The notes below the pieces were generated by a model. The model did not search any database and had not been told where the DNA came from. It was given only the letters and a program-made list of their open reading frames with translations. Of a stretch of 64,000 bases of DNA, positions 31,801-45,900 are shown in pieces. The translations under genes were made by a program, and so were the position numbers. The stretch's first letter is position 1. The number at the start of each line of letters is the position of its first letter. Source of the DNA: Anaspis maculata (Eukaryota; Arthropoda; Insecta; Coleoptera; Scraptiidae); contig CASBRS010000033.1 in NCBI GenBank assembly GCA_949128115.1, positions 434,001 to 498,000 on the forward strand, read 5' to 3'.

Positions 31801-33200
31801 TGAATGTAATTTGGTTTTTTCGTATTTCCAAAAAGAAGAAATGAATCTTTTAATGTCTTCTGTTTAAATTCAAAATTTTGCTCTTGTCGAGCCATGTCGC
31901 GTTAGGAGTCTACAGAAATGGTTCGTAACGCGACATAAGGCATAAGTGTCGCACTATGATGGGCTCTTAGCGTGACCCATGAAAAAAAAACTTTTTCAAA
32001 ATCCAAATTAGGCAACATGGCATTTCCAAGTGATATCTACTGACGAATACGGTCGTCGTGGTAACGACTTTTGGCGAAATCATCGGAGGTTTACTTAAAA
32101 TTTATATTTCACGTCAAAGTTCCTCCACGGTCAGGTAGTTTCTACGGATTTATTTTCAGAACTGGAAAATAAGTAAAAGAAATTATTTTCATTGAAATTT
32201 GAGAATTTCCATCTTTCGTGTAGACTCAGGAATCAGAAAATGAATGTAATTTGGTTTTTTCGTATTTCCAAAAAGGAGAAATGAATCTTTTAATGTCTTC
32301 TGTTTAAATTCAAAATTTTGCTCTTGTCGAGCCATGTCGCGTTAGGAGTCTACAGAAATGGTTCGTAACGCGACATAAGGCATAAGTGTCGCGCTATGGT
32401 GGGCTCTTAGCGTGACACATGGAAGAAAAACTTTTTCAAAATCCAAATTAGGCAACATGGCATTTCCAAGTGATATCTACTGACGAATACGGTCGTCGTG
32501 GTAACGACTTTTGGCGAAATCATCGGAGGTTTACTTAAAATTTATATTTCACGTCAAAGTTCCTCCACGGTCAGGTAGTTTGTACGGATTTAATTTCAGA
32601 ACTGGAAAATAAGTAAAAGAAATTATTTTCATTGAAATTTGAGAATTTCCATCTTTCGTGTAGACTCAGGAATCAGAAAATGAATGTAATTTGGTTTTTT
32701 CGTATTTCCAAAAAGGAGAAATGAATCTTTTAATGTCTTCTGTTTAAATTCAAAATTTTGCTCTTGTCGAGCCATGTCGCGTTAGGAGTCTACAGAAATG
32801 GTTCGTAACGCGACATAAGGCATAAGTGTCGCACTATGATGGGCTCTTAGCGTGACACATGAAAAAAAAACTTTTTCAAAATCCAAATTAGGCAACATGG
32901 CATTTCCAAGTGATATCTACTGACGAATACGGTCGTCGTGGTAACGACTTTTGGCGAAATCATCTGAGGTTTACTTAAAATTTATATTTCACGTCAAAGT
33001 TCCTCCACGGTCAGGTAGTTTCTACGGATTTATTTTCAGAACTGGAAAATAAGTAAAAGAAATTATTTTCATTGAAATTTGAGAATTTCCATCTTTCGTG
33101 TAGACTCAGGAATCAGAAAATGAATGTAATTTGGTTTTTTCGTATTTCCAAAAAGGAGAAATGAATCTTTTAATGTCTTCTGTTTAAATTCAAAATTTTG
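28801..33200 (+). repeat. satellite sector with a 2640-bp (6-unit) higher-order period
   Basis: Rare variants recur 2640 bases apart: GTGACCCATG near 28897 and 31537, AATTTGTATTTCAC near 29020 and 31660, and TTTGTACGG near 29940 and 32580. A related series appears again around 53930-54980. Boundaries are approximate. Confidence 0.6.
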
Positions 33201-33640
33201 CTCTTGTCGAGCCATGTCGCGTTAGGAGTCTACAGAAATGGTTCGTAACGCGACATAAGGCATAAGTGTCGCACTATGATGGGCTCTTAGCGTGACACAT
33301 GAAAAAAAAACTTTTTCAAAATCCAAATTAGGCAACATGGCATTTCCAAGTGATATCTACTGACGAATACGGTCGTCGTGGTAACGACTTTTGGCGAAAT
33401 CATCTGAGGTTTACTTAAAATTTATATTTCACGTCAAAGTTCCTCCACGGTCAGGTAGTTTCTACGGATTTAATTTCAGAACTGGAAAATAAGTAAAAGA
33501 AATTATTTTCATTGAAATTTGAGAATTTCCATGTTTCGTGTAGACTCAGGAATCAGAAAATGAATGTAATTTGGTTTTTTCGTATTTCCAAAAAGGAGAA
33601 ATGAAACTTTCAATGCCATCTGTTTAAATTCAAAATTTTG

Positions 33641-36304
33641 CTCTTGTCGAGCCATGTCGCGTTGGGAGCCTACAGAAATAGTTTTTTGCGCGACATAAGA
33701 CATAATTGTCGCGCTATGATGGGCTCTTGGCGTAAGTAACACATGGGAGGAAAACTTTTCAAAAATATAAATTAGCCAACATGGCATTTCCAAGTGATAT
33801 CTACTGACAAATACGGTCGTCGTGGCAACGACTTTTGGCGAAATCATCTGAGGTTCACTTAAAATTTATATTTCACGTCAAAGTTCCTCCACGGTCAGGT
33901 AGTTTCTACGGATTTAATTTCAGAACTGGAAAATAAGTAAAAGAAATTATTTTCATTGAAATTTGAGAATTTCCATGTTTCGTGTAGACTCAGGAATCAG
34001 AAAATGAATGTAATTTGGTTTTTTCGTATTTCCAAAAAGGAGAAATGAAACTTTCAATGCCATCTGTTTAAATTCAAAATTTTGCTCTTGTCGAGCCATG
34101 TCGCGTTGGGAGCCTACAGAAATAGTTTTTTGCGCGACATAAGACATAATTGTCGCGCTATGATGGGCTCTTGGCGTAAGTAACACATGGGAGGAAAACT
34201 TTTCAAAAATATAAATTAGCCAACATGGCATTTCCAAGTGATATCTACTGACAAATACGGTCGTCGTGGCAACGACTTTTGGCGAAATCATCGGAGGTTT
34301 ACTTAAAATTTATATTTCACGTCAAAGTTCCTCCACGGTCAGGTAGTTTGTACGGATTTAATTTCAGAACTGGAAAATAAGTAAAAGAAATTATTTTCAT
34401 TGAAATTTGAGAATTTCCATCTTTCGTGTAGACTCAGGAATCAGAAAATGAATGTAATTTGGTTTTTTCGTATTTCCAAAAAGGAGAAATGAAACTTTCA
34501 ATGCCATCTGTTTAAATTCAAAATTTTGCTCTTGTCGAGCCATGTCGCGTTGGGAGCCTACAGAAATAGTTTTTTGCGCGACATAAGACATAATTGTCGC
34601 GCTATGATGGGCTCTTGGCGTAAGTAACACATGGGAGGAAAACTTTTCAAAAATATAAATTAGCCAACATGGCATTTCCAAGTGATATCTACTGACAAAT
34701 ACGGTCGTCGTGGCAACGACTTTTGGCGAAATCATCTGAGGTTCACTTAAAATTTATATTTCACGTCAAAGTTCCTCCACGGTCAGGTAGTTTCTACGGA
34801 TTTAATTTCAGAACTGGAAAATAAGTAAAAGAAATTATTTTCATTGAAATTTGAGAATTTCCATGTTTCGTGTAGACTCAGGAATCAGAAAATGAATGTA
34901 ATTTGGTTTTTTCGTATTTCCAAAAAGGAGAAATGAAACTTTCAATGCCATCTGTTTAAATTCAAAATTTTGCTCTTGTCGAGCCATGTCGCGTTGGGAG
35001 CCTACAGAAATAGTTTTTTGCGCGACATAAGACATAATTGTCGCGCTATGATGGGCTCTTGGCGTAAGTAACACATGGGAGGAAAACTTTTCAAAAATAT
35101 AAATTAGCCAACATGGCATTTCCAAGTGATATCTACTGACAAATACGGTCGTCGTGGCAACGACTTTTGGCGAAATCATCGGAGGTTTACTTAAAATTTA
35201 TATTTCACGTCAAAGTTCCTCCACGGTCAGGTAGTTTGTACGGATTTAATTTCAGAACTGGAAAATAAGTAAAAGAAATTATTTTCATTGAAATTTGAGA
35301 ATTTCCATCTTTCGTGTAGACTCAGGAATCAGAAAATGAATGTAATTTGGTTTTTTCGTATTTCCAAAAAGGAGAAATGAAACTTTCAATGCCATCTGTT
35401 TAAATTCAAAATTTTGCTCTTGTCGAGCCATGTCGCGTTGGGAGCCTACAGAAATAGTTTTTTGCGCGACATAAGACATAATTGTCGCGCTATGATGGGC
35501 TCTTGGCGTAAGTAACACATGGGAGGAAAACTTTTCAAAAATATAAATTAGCCAACATGGCATTTCCAAGTGATATCTACTGACAAATACGGTCGTCGTG
35601 GCAACGACTTTTGGCGAAATCATCTGAGGTTCACTTAAAATTTATATTTCACGTCAAAGTTCCTCCACGGTCAGGTAGTTTCTACGGATTTAATTTCAGA
35701 ACTGGAAAATAAGTAAAAGAAATTATTTTCATTGAAATTTGAGAATTTCCATGTTTCGTGTAGACTCAGGAATCAGAAAATGAATGTAATTTGGTTTTTT
35801 CGTATTTCCAAAAAGGAGAAATGAAACTTTCAATGCCATCTGTTTAAATTCAAAATTTTGCTCTTGTCGAGCCATGTCGCGTTGGGAGCCTACAGAAATA
35901 GTTTTTTGCGCGACATAAGACATAATTGTCGCGCTATGATGGGCTCTTGGCGTAAGTAACACATGGGAGGAAAACTTTTCAAAAATATAAATTAGCCAAC
36001 ATGGCATTTCCAAGTGATATCTACTGACAAATACGGTCGTCGTGGCAACGACTTTTGGCGAAATCATCGGAGGTTTACTTAAAATTTATATTTCACGTCA
36101 AAGTTCCTCCACGGTCAGGTAGTTTGTACGGATTTAATTTCAGAACTGGAAAATAAGTAAAAGAAATTATTTTCATTGAAATTTGAGAATTTCCATCTTT
36201 CGTGTAGACTCAGGAATCAGAAAATGAATGTAATTTGGTTTTTTCGTATTTCCAAAAAGGAGAAATGAATCTTTTAATGTCTTCTGTTTAAATTCAAAAT
36301 TTTG
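33641..36304 (+). repeat. six consecutive 444-bp variant units arranged as 888-bp dimers
   Basis: Units start at 33641, 34085, 34529, 34973, 35417 and 35861. The variant is diagnosed by GTTGGGAGCC, TTTTTTGCGCGACAT, TTGGCGTAAGTAACACATGG and AATATAAATTAGCC. Neighbouring units alternate between CATCTGAGGTTCAC with CATGTTTCGTG and CATCGGAGGTTTAC with TTTGTACGG and CATCTTTCGTG, giving an exact two-unit period repeated three times. Each unit has a 112-codon minus-strand frame because the usual stop is lost. Confidence 0.85.
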
Positions 36305-36916
36305 CTCTTGTCGAGCCATGTCGCGTTAGGAGTCTACAGAAATGGTTCGTAACGCGACATAAGGCATAAGTGTCGCACTATGATGGGCTCTTAGCGTGAC
36401 ACATGAAAAAAAAACTTTTTCAAAATCCAAATTAGGCAACATGGCATTTCCAAGTGATATCTACTGACGAATACGGTCGTCGTGGTAACGACTTTTGGCG
36501 AAATCATCTGAGGTTTACTTAAAATTTATATTTCACGTCAAAGTTCCTCCACGGTCAGGTAGTTTCTACGGATTTAATTTCAGAACTGGAAAATAAGTAA
36601 AAGAAATTATTTTCATTGAAATTTGAGAATTTCCATCTTTCGTGTAGACTCAGGAATCAGAAAATGAATGTAATTTGGTTTTTTCGTATTCCCAAAAAGG
36701 AGAAATGAATCTTTTAATGTCTTCTGTTTAAATTCAAAATTTTGCTCTTGTCGAGCCATGTCGCGTTAGGAGTCTACAGAAATGGTTCGTAACGCGACAT
36801 AAGGCATAAGTGTCGCACTATGATGGGCTCTTAGCGTGACACATGAAAGAAAAACTTTTTCAAAATCCAAATTAGGCAACATGGCATTTCCAAGTGATAT
36901 CTACTGACAAATACGG

Positions 36917-39900
36917 TCGTCGTGGCAACGACTTTTGGCAAAATTATCTGAGGTTTACTTGGAATTTATATTTCACGTCAAAGTTCCTCCACGGTCAGGT
37001 AGTTTCTACGGATTTAATTTCAGAACTGGAAAATAAGTAAAAGAAATTATTTTCATTGAAATTTGAGAATTTCCATGTTTCGTGTAGACTCAGGAATCAG
37101 AAAATAAATGTAATTTGGTTTTTTCGTATTTCCAAAAAGGAGAAATGAATCTTTTAATGTCTTCTGTTTAAATTCAAAATTTTGCTCTTGTCGAGCCATG
37201 TCGCGTTAGGAGTCTACAGAAATGGTTCGTAACGCGACATAAGGCATAAGTGTCGCACTATGATGGGCTCTTAGCGTGACACATGAAAAAAAAAACTTTT
37301 TCAAAATCCAAATTAGGCAACATGGCACTTCCAAGTGATATCTACTGACGAATACGGTCGTCGTGGTAACGACTTTTGGCGAAATCATCTGAGGTTTACT
37401 TAAAATTTATATTTCACGTCAAAGTTCCTCCACGGTCAGGTAGTTTCTACGGATTTAATTTCAGAACTGGAAAATAAGTAAAAGAAATTATTTTCATTGA
37501 AATTTGAGAATTTCCATGTTTCGTGTAGACTCAGGAATCAGAAAATAAATGTAATTTGGTTTTTTCGTATTTCCAAAAAGGAGAAATGAATCTTTTAATG
37601 TCTTCTGTTTAGATTCAAAATTTTGCTCTTGTCGAGCCATGTCGCGTTAGGAGTCTACAGAAATGGTTCGTAACGCGACATAAGGCATAAGTGTCGCGCT
37701 ATGATGGGCTCTTAGCGTGACACATGAAAGAAAAACTTTTTCAAAATCCAAATTAGGCAACATGGCATTTCCAAGTGATATCTACTGACAAATACGGTCG
37801 TCGTGGCAACGATTTTTGGCAAAATTATCTGAGGTTTACTTGGAATTTATATTTCACGTCAAAGTTCCTCCACGGTCAGGTAGTTTCTACGGATTTAATT
37901 TCAGAACTGGAAAATAAGTAAAAGAAATTATTTTCATTGAAATTTGAGAATTTCCATGTTTCGTGTAGACTCAGGAATCAGAAAATAAATGTAATTTGGT
38001 TTTTTCGTATTTCCAAAAAGAAGAAATGAATCTTTTAATGTCTTCTGTTTAAATTCAAAATTTTGCTCTTGTCGAGCCATGTCGCGTTAGGAGTCTACAG
38101 AAATGGTTCGTAACGCGACATAAGGCATAAGTGTCGCACTATGATGGGCTCTTAGCGTGACACATGAAAAAAAAAACTTTTTCAAAATCCAAATTAGGCA
38201 ACATGGCACTTCCAAGTGATATCTACTGACGAATACGGTCGTCGTGGTAACGACTTTTGGCGAAATCATCTGAGGTTTACTTAAAATTTATATTTCACGT
38301 CAAAGTTCCTCCACGGTCAGGTAGTTTCTACGGATTTGATTTCAGAACTGGAAAATAAGTAAGAGAAATTATTTTCATTGAAATTTGAGAATTTCCATGT
38401 TTCGTGTAGACTCAGGAATCAGAAAATAAATGTAATTTGGTTTTTTCGTATTTCCAAAAAGAAGAAATGAATCTTTTATGTCTTCTGTTTAAATTCAAAA
38501 TTTTGCTCTTGTCGAGCCATGTCGCGTTAGGAGTCTACAGAAATGGTTCGTAACGCGACATAAGGCATAAGTGTCGCACTATGATGGGCTCTTAGCGTGA
38601 CACATGAAAAAAAAAACTTTTTCAAAATCCAAATTAGGCAACATGGCATTTCCAAGTGATATCTACTGACAAATACGGTCGTCGTGGCAACGACTTTTGG
38701 CAAAATTATCTGAGGTTCACTTGAATTTTATATTTCACGTCAAAGTTCCTCCATGGTCAGGTAGTTTCTACGGATTTGATTTCAGAACTGGAAAATAAGT
38801 AAAAGAAATTATTTTCATTGAAATTTGAGAATTTCCATCTTTCGTGTAGACTCAGGAATCAGAAAATGAATGTAATTTGGTTTTTTCGTATTTCCAAAAA
38901 GGAGAAATGAAACTTTCAATACCATCTGTTTAAATTCAAAATTTTGCTCTTGTCGAGCCATGTCGCGTTGGGAGCCTACAGAAATAGTTCTTAGCGCGAC
39001 ATAAGACATAATTGTCGCGCTATGATGGGCTCTTGGCGTAAGTAACACATGGGAGGAAAACTTTTCAAAAATATAAATTAGCCAACATGGCATTTCCAAG
39101 TGATATCTACTGACAAATACGGTCGTCGTGGCAACGACTTTTGGCGAAATCATCTGAGGTTCACTTAAAATTTATATTTCACGTCAAAGTTCCTCCACGG
39201 TCAGGTAGTTTCTACGGATTTAATTTCAGAACTGGAAAATAAGTAAAAGAAATTATTTTCATTGAAATTTGAGAATTTCCATCTTTCGTGTAGACTCAGG
39301 AATCAGAAAATGAATGTAATTTGGTTTTTTCGTATTTCCAAAAAGGAGAAATGAATCTTTTAATGTCTTCTGTTTAAATTCAAAATTTTGCTCTTGTCGA
39401 GCCATGTCGCGTTAGGAGTCTACAGAAATGGTTCGTAACGCGACATAAGGCATAAGTGTCGCACTATGATGGGCTCTTAGCGTGACACATGAAAAAAAAA
39501 CTTTTTCAAAATCCAAATTAGGCAACATGGCATTTCCAAGTGATATCTACTGACGAATACGGTCGTCGTGGTAACGACTTTTGGCGAAATCATCTGAGGT
39601 TTACTTAAAATTTATATTTCACGTCAAAGTTCCTCCACGGTCAGGTAGTTTCTACGGATTTAATTTCAGAACTGGAAAATAAGTAAAAGAAATTATTTTC
39701 ATTGAAATTTGAGAATTTCCATCTTTCGTGTAGACTCAGGAATCAGAAAATGAATGTAATTTGGTTTTTTCGTATTTCCAAAAAGGAGAAATGAATCTTT
39801 TAATGTCTTCTGTTTAAATTCAAAATTTTGCTCTTGTCGAGCCATGTCGCGTTAGGAGTCTACAGAAATGGTTCGTAACGCGACATAAGGCATAAGTGTC

Positions 39901-42900
39901 GCGCTATGGTGGGCTCTTAGCGTGACACATGAAAGAAAAACTTTTTCAAAATCCAAATTAGGCAACATGGCATTTCCAAGTGATATCTACTGACGAATAC
40001 GGTCGTCGTGGTAACGACTTTTGGCAAAATCATCGGAGGTTTACTTAAAATTTATATTTCACGTCAAAGTTCCTCCACGGTCAGGTAGTTTCTACGGATT
40101 TAATTTCAGAACTGGAAAATAAGTAAAAGAAATTATTTTCATTGAAATTTGAGAATTTCCATCTTTCGTGTAGACTCAGGAATCAGAAAATGAATGTAAT
40201 TTGGTTTTTTCGTATTTCCAAAAAGGAGAAATGAATCTTTTAATGTCTTCTGTTTAAATTCAAAATTTTGCTCTTGTCGAGCCATGTCGCGTTAGGAGTC
40301 TACAGAAATGGTTCGTAACGCGACATAAGGCATAAGTGTCGCGCTATGGTGGGTCGTCGTGGCAACGACTTTTGGCAAAATTATCTGAGGTTTACTTGGA
40401 ATTTATATTTCACGTCAAAGTTCCTCCACGGTCAGGTAGTTTCTACGGATTTAATTTCAGAACTGGAAAATAAGTAAAAGAAATTATTTTCATTGAAATT
40501 TGAGAATTTCCATGTTTCGTGTAGACTCAGGAATCAGAAAATAAATGTAATTTGGTTTTTTCGTATTTCCAAAAAGGAGAAATGAATCTTTTAATGTCTT
40601 CTGTTTAAATTCAAAATTTTGCTCTTGTCGAGCCATGTCGCGTTAGGAGTCTACAGAAATGGTTCGTAACGCGACATAAGGCATAAGTGTCGCACTATGA
40701 TGGGCTCTTAGCGTGACACATGAAAAAAAAAACTTTTTCAAAATCCAAATTAGGCAACATGGCACTTCCAAGTGATATCTACTGACGAATACGGTCGTCG
40801 TGGTAACGACTTTTGGCGAAATCATCTGAGGTTTACTTAAAATTTATATTTCACGTCAAAGTTCCTCCACGGTCAGGTAGTTTCTACGGATTTAATTTCA
40901 GAACTGGAAAATAAGTAAAAGAAATTATTTTCATTGAAATTTGAGAATTTCCATGTTTCGTGTAGACTCAGGAATCAGAAAATGAATGTAATTTGGTTTT
41001 TTCGTATTTCCAAAAAGGAGAAATGAATCTTTTAATGTCTTCTGTTTAGATTCAAAATTTTGCTCTTGTCGAGCCATGTCGCGTTAGGAGTCTACAGAAA
41101 TGGTTCGTAACGCGACATAAGGCATAAGTGTCGCGCTATGATGGGCTCTTAGCGTGACACATGAAAGAAAAACTTTTTCAAAATCCAAATTAGGCAACAT
41201 GGCATTTCCAAGTGATATCTACTGACAAATACGGTCGTCGTGGCAACGATTTTTGGCAAAATTATCTGAGGTTTACTTGGAATTTATATTTCACGTCAAA
41301 GTTCCTCCACGGTCAGGTAGTTTCTACGGATTTAATTTCAGAACTGGAAAATAAGTAAAAGAAATTATTTTCATTGAAATTTGAGAATTTCCATGTTTCG
41401 TGTAGACTCAGGAATCAGAAAATAAATGTAATTTGGTTTTTTCGTATTTCCAAAAAGAAGAAATGAATCTTTTAATGTCTTCTGTTTAAATTCAAAATTT
41501 TGCTCTTGTCGAGCCATGTCGCGTTAGGAGTCTACAGAAATGGTTCGTAACGCGACATAAGGCATAAGTGTCGCACTATGATGGGCTCTTAGCGTGACAC
41601 ATGAAAAAAAAAACTTTTTCAAAATCCAAATTAGGCAACATGGCACTTCCAAGTGATATCTACTGACGAATACGGTCGTCGTGGTAACGACTTTTGGCGA
41701 AATCATCTGAGGTTTACTTAAAATTTATATTTCACGTCAAAGTTCCTCCACGGTCAGGTAGTTTCTACGGATTTGATTTCAGAACTGGAAAATAAGTAAG
41801 AGAAATTATTTTCATTGAAATTTGAGAATTTCCATGTTTCGTGTAGACTCAGGAATCAGAAAATAAATGTAATTTGGTTTTTTCGTATTTCCAAAAAGAA
41901 GAAATGAATCTTTTATGTCTTCTGTTTAAATTCAAAATTTTGCTCTTGTCGAGCCATGTCGCGTTAGGAGTCTACAGAAATGGTTCGTAACGCGACATAA
42001 GGCATAAGTGTCGCACTATGATGGGCTCTTAGCGTGACACATGAAAAAAAAAACTTTTTCAAAATCCAAATTAGGCAACATGGCATTTCCAAGTGATATC
42101 TACTGACAAATACGGTCGTCGTGGCAACGACTTTTGGCAAAATTATCTGAGGTTCACTTGAATTTTATATTTCACGTCAAAGTTCCTCCATGGTCAGGTA
42201 GTTTCTACGGATTTGATTTCAGAACTGGAAAATAAGTAAAAGAAATTATTTTCATTGAAATTTGAGAATTTCCATCTTTCGTGTAGACTCAGGAACCAGA
42301 AAATGAATGTAATTTGGTTTTTTCGTATTTCCAAAAAGGAGAAATGAAACTTTCAATACCATCTGTTTAAATTCAAAATTTTGCTCTTGTCGAGCCATGT
42401 CGCGTTGGGAGCCTACAGAAATAGTTCTTAGCGCGACATAAGACATAATTGTCGCGCTATGATGGGCTCTTGGCGTAAGTAACACATGGGAGGAAAACTT
42501 TTCAAAAATATAAATTAGCCAACATGGCATTTCCAAGTGATATCTACTGACAAATACGGTCGTCGTGGCAACGACTTTTGGCGAAATCATCTGAGGTTCA
42601 CTTAAAATTTATATTTCACGTCAAAGTTCCTCCACGGTCAGGTAGTTTCTACGGATTTAATTTCAGAACTGGAAAATAAGTAAAAGAAATTATTTTCATT
42701 GAAATTTGAGAATTTCCATCTTTCGTGTAGACTCAGGAATCAGAAAATGAATGTAATTTGGTTTTTTCGTATTTCCAAAAAGGAGAAATGAATCTTTTAA
42801 TGTCTTCTGTTTAAATTCAAAATTTTGCTCTTGTCGAGCCATGTCGCGTTAGGAGTCTACAGAAATGGTTCGTAACGCGACATAAGGCATAAGTGTCGCA

Positions 42901-45900
42901 CTATGATGGGCTCTTAGCGTGACACATGAAAAAAAAACTTTTTCAAAATCCAAATTAGGCAACATGGCATTTCCAAGTGATATCTACTGACGAATACGGT
43001 CGTCGTGGTAACGACTTTTGGCGAAATCATCTGATGTTTACTTAAAATTTATATTTCACGTCAAAGTTCCTCCACGGTCAGGTAGTTTCTACGGATTTAA
43101 TTTCAGAACTGGAAAATAAGTAAAAGAAATTATTTTCATTGAAATTTGAGAATTTCCATCTTTCGTGTAGACTCAGGAATCAGAAAATGAATGTAATTTG
43201 GTTTTTTCGTATTTCCAAAAAGGAGAAATGAATCTTTTAATGTCTTCTGTTTAAATTCAAAATTTTGCTCTTGTCGAGCCATGTCGCGTTAGGAGTCTAC
43301 AGAAATGGTTCGTAACGCGACATAAGGCATAAGTGTCGCGCTATGGTGGGCTCTTAGCGTGACACATGAAAGAAAAACTTTTTCAAAATCCAAATTAGGC
43401 AACATGGCATTTCCAAGTGATATCTACTGACGAATACGGTCGTCGTGGTAACGACTTTTGGCAAAATCATCGGAGGTTTACTTAAAATTTATATTTCACG
43501 TCAAAGTTCCTCCACGGTCAGGTAGTTTCTACGGATTTAATTTCAGAACTGGAAAATAAGTAAAAGAAATTATTTTCATTGAAATTTGAGAATTTCCATC
43601 TTTCGTGTAGACTCAGGAATCAGAAAATGAATGTAATTTGGTTTTTTCGTATTTCCAAAAAGGAGAAATGAATCTTTTAATGTCTTCTGTTTAAATTCAA
43701 AATTTTGCTCTTGTCGAGCCATGTCGCGTTAGGAGTCTACAGAAATGGTTCGTAACGCGACATAAGGCATAAGTGTCGCACTATGATGGGCTCTTAGCGT
43801 GACACATGAAAGAAAAACTTTTTCAAAATCCAAATTAGGCAACATGGCATTTCCAAGTGATATCTACTGACAAATACGGTCGTCGTGGCAACGACTTTTG
43901 GCAAAATTATCTGAGGTTTACTTGGAATTTATATTTCACGTCAAAGTTCCTCCACGGTCAGGTAGTTTCTACGGATTTAATTTCAGAACTGGAAAATAAG
44001 TAAAAGAAATTATTTTCATTGAAATTTGAGAATTTCCATGTTTCGTGTAGACTCAGGAATCAGAAAATAAATGTAATTTGGTTTTTTCGTATTTCCAAAA
44101 AGGAGAAATGAATCTTTTAATGTCTTCTGTTTAAATTCAAAATTTTGCTCTTGTCGAGCCATGTCGCGTTAGGAGTCTACAGAAATGGTTCGTAACGCGA
44201 CATAAGGCATAAGTGTCGCACTATGATGGGCTCTTAGCGTGACACATGAAAAAAAAAACTTTTTCAAAATCCAAATTAGGCAACATGGCACTTCCAAGTG
44301 ATATCTACTGACGAATACGGTCGTCGTGGTAACGACTTTTGGCGAAATCATCTGAGGTTTACTTAAAATTTATATTTCACGTCAAAGTTCCTCCACGGTC
44401 AGGTAGTTTCTACGGATTTAATTTCAGAACTGGAAAATAAGTAAAAGAAATTATTTTCATTGAAATTTGAGAATTTCCATGTTTCGTGTAGACTCAGGAA
44501 TCAGAAAATGAATGTAATTTGGTTTTTTCGTATTTCCAAAAAGGAGAAATGAATCTTTTAATGTCTTCTGTTTAGATTCAAAATTTTGCTCTTGTCGAGC
44601 CATGTCGCGTTAGGAGTCTACAGAAATGGTTCGTAACGCGACATAAGGCATAAGTGTCGCGCTATGATGGGCTCTTAGCGTGACACATGAAAGAAAAACT
44701 TTTTCAAAATCCAAATTAGGCAACATGGCATTTCCAAGTGATATCTACTGACAAATACGGTCGTCGTGGCAACGATTTTTGGCAAAATTATCTGAGGTTT
44801 ACTTGGAATTTATATTTCACGTCAAAGTTCCTCCACGGTCAGGTAGTTTCTACGGATTTAATTTCAGAACTGGAAAATAAGTAAAAGAAATTATTTTCAT
44901 TGAAATTTGAGAATTTCCATGTTTCGTGTAGACTCAGGAATCAGAAAATAAATGTAATTTGGTTTTTTCGTATTTCCAAAAAGAAGAAATGAATCTTTTA
45001 ATGTCTTCTGTTTAAATTCAAAATTTTGCTCTTGTCGAGCCATGTCGCGTTAGGAGTCTACAGAAATGGTTCGTAACGCGACATAAGGCATAAGTGTCGC
45101 ACTATGATGGGCTCTTAGCGTGACACATGAAAAAAAAAACTTTTTCAAAATCCAAATTAGGCAACATGGCATTTCCAAGTGATATCTACTGACAAATACG
45201 GTCGTCGTGGCAACGACTTTTGGCAAAATTATCTGAGGTTCACTTGAATTTTATATTTCACGTCAAAGTTCCTCCATGGTCAGGTAGTTTCTACGGATTT
45301 GATTTCAGAACTGGAAAATAAGTAAAAGAAATTATTTTCATTGAAATTTGAGAATTTCCATCTTTCGTGTAGACTCAGGAATCAGAAAATGAATGTAATT
45401 TGGTTTTTTCGTATTTCCAAAAAGGAGAAATGAAACTTTCAATACCATCTGTTTAAATTCAAAATTTTGCTCTTGTCGAGCCATGTCGCGTTGGGAGCCT
45501 ACAGAAATAGTTCTTAGCGCGACATAAGACATAATTGTCGCGCTATGATGGGCTCTTGGCGTAAGTAACACATGGGAGGAAAACTTTTCAAAAATATAAA
45601 TTAGCCAACATGGCATTTCCAAGTGATATCTACTGACAAATACGGTCGTCGTGGCAACGACTTTTGGCGAAATCATCTGAGGTTCACTTAAAATTTATAT
45701 TTCACGTCAAAGTTCCTCCACGGTCAGGTAGTTTCTACGGATTTAATTTCAGAACTGGAAAATAAGTAAAAGAAATTATTTTCATTGAAATTTGAGAATT
45801 TCCATCTTTCGTGTAGACTCAGGAATCAGAAAATGAATGTAATTTGGTTTTTTCGTATTTCCAAAAAGGAGAAATGAATCTTTTAATGTCTTCTGTTTAA

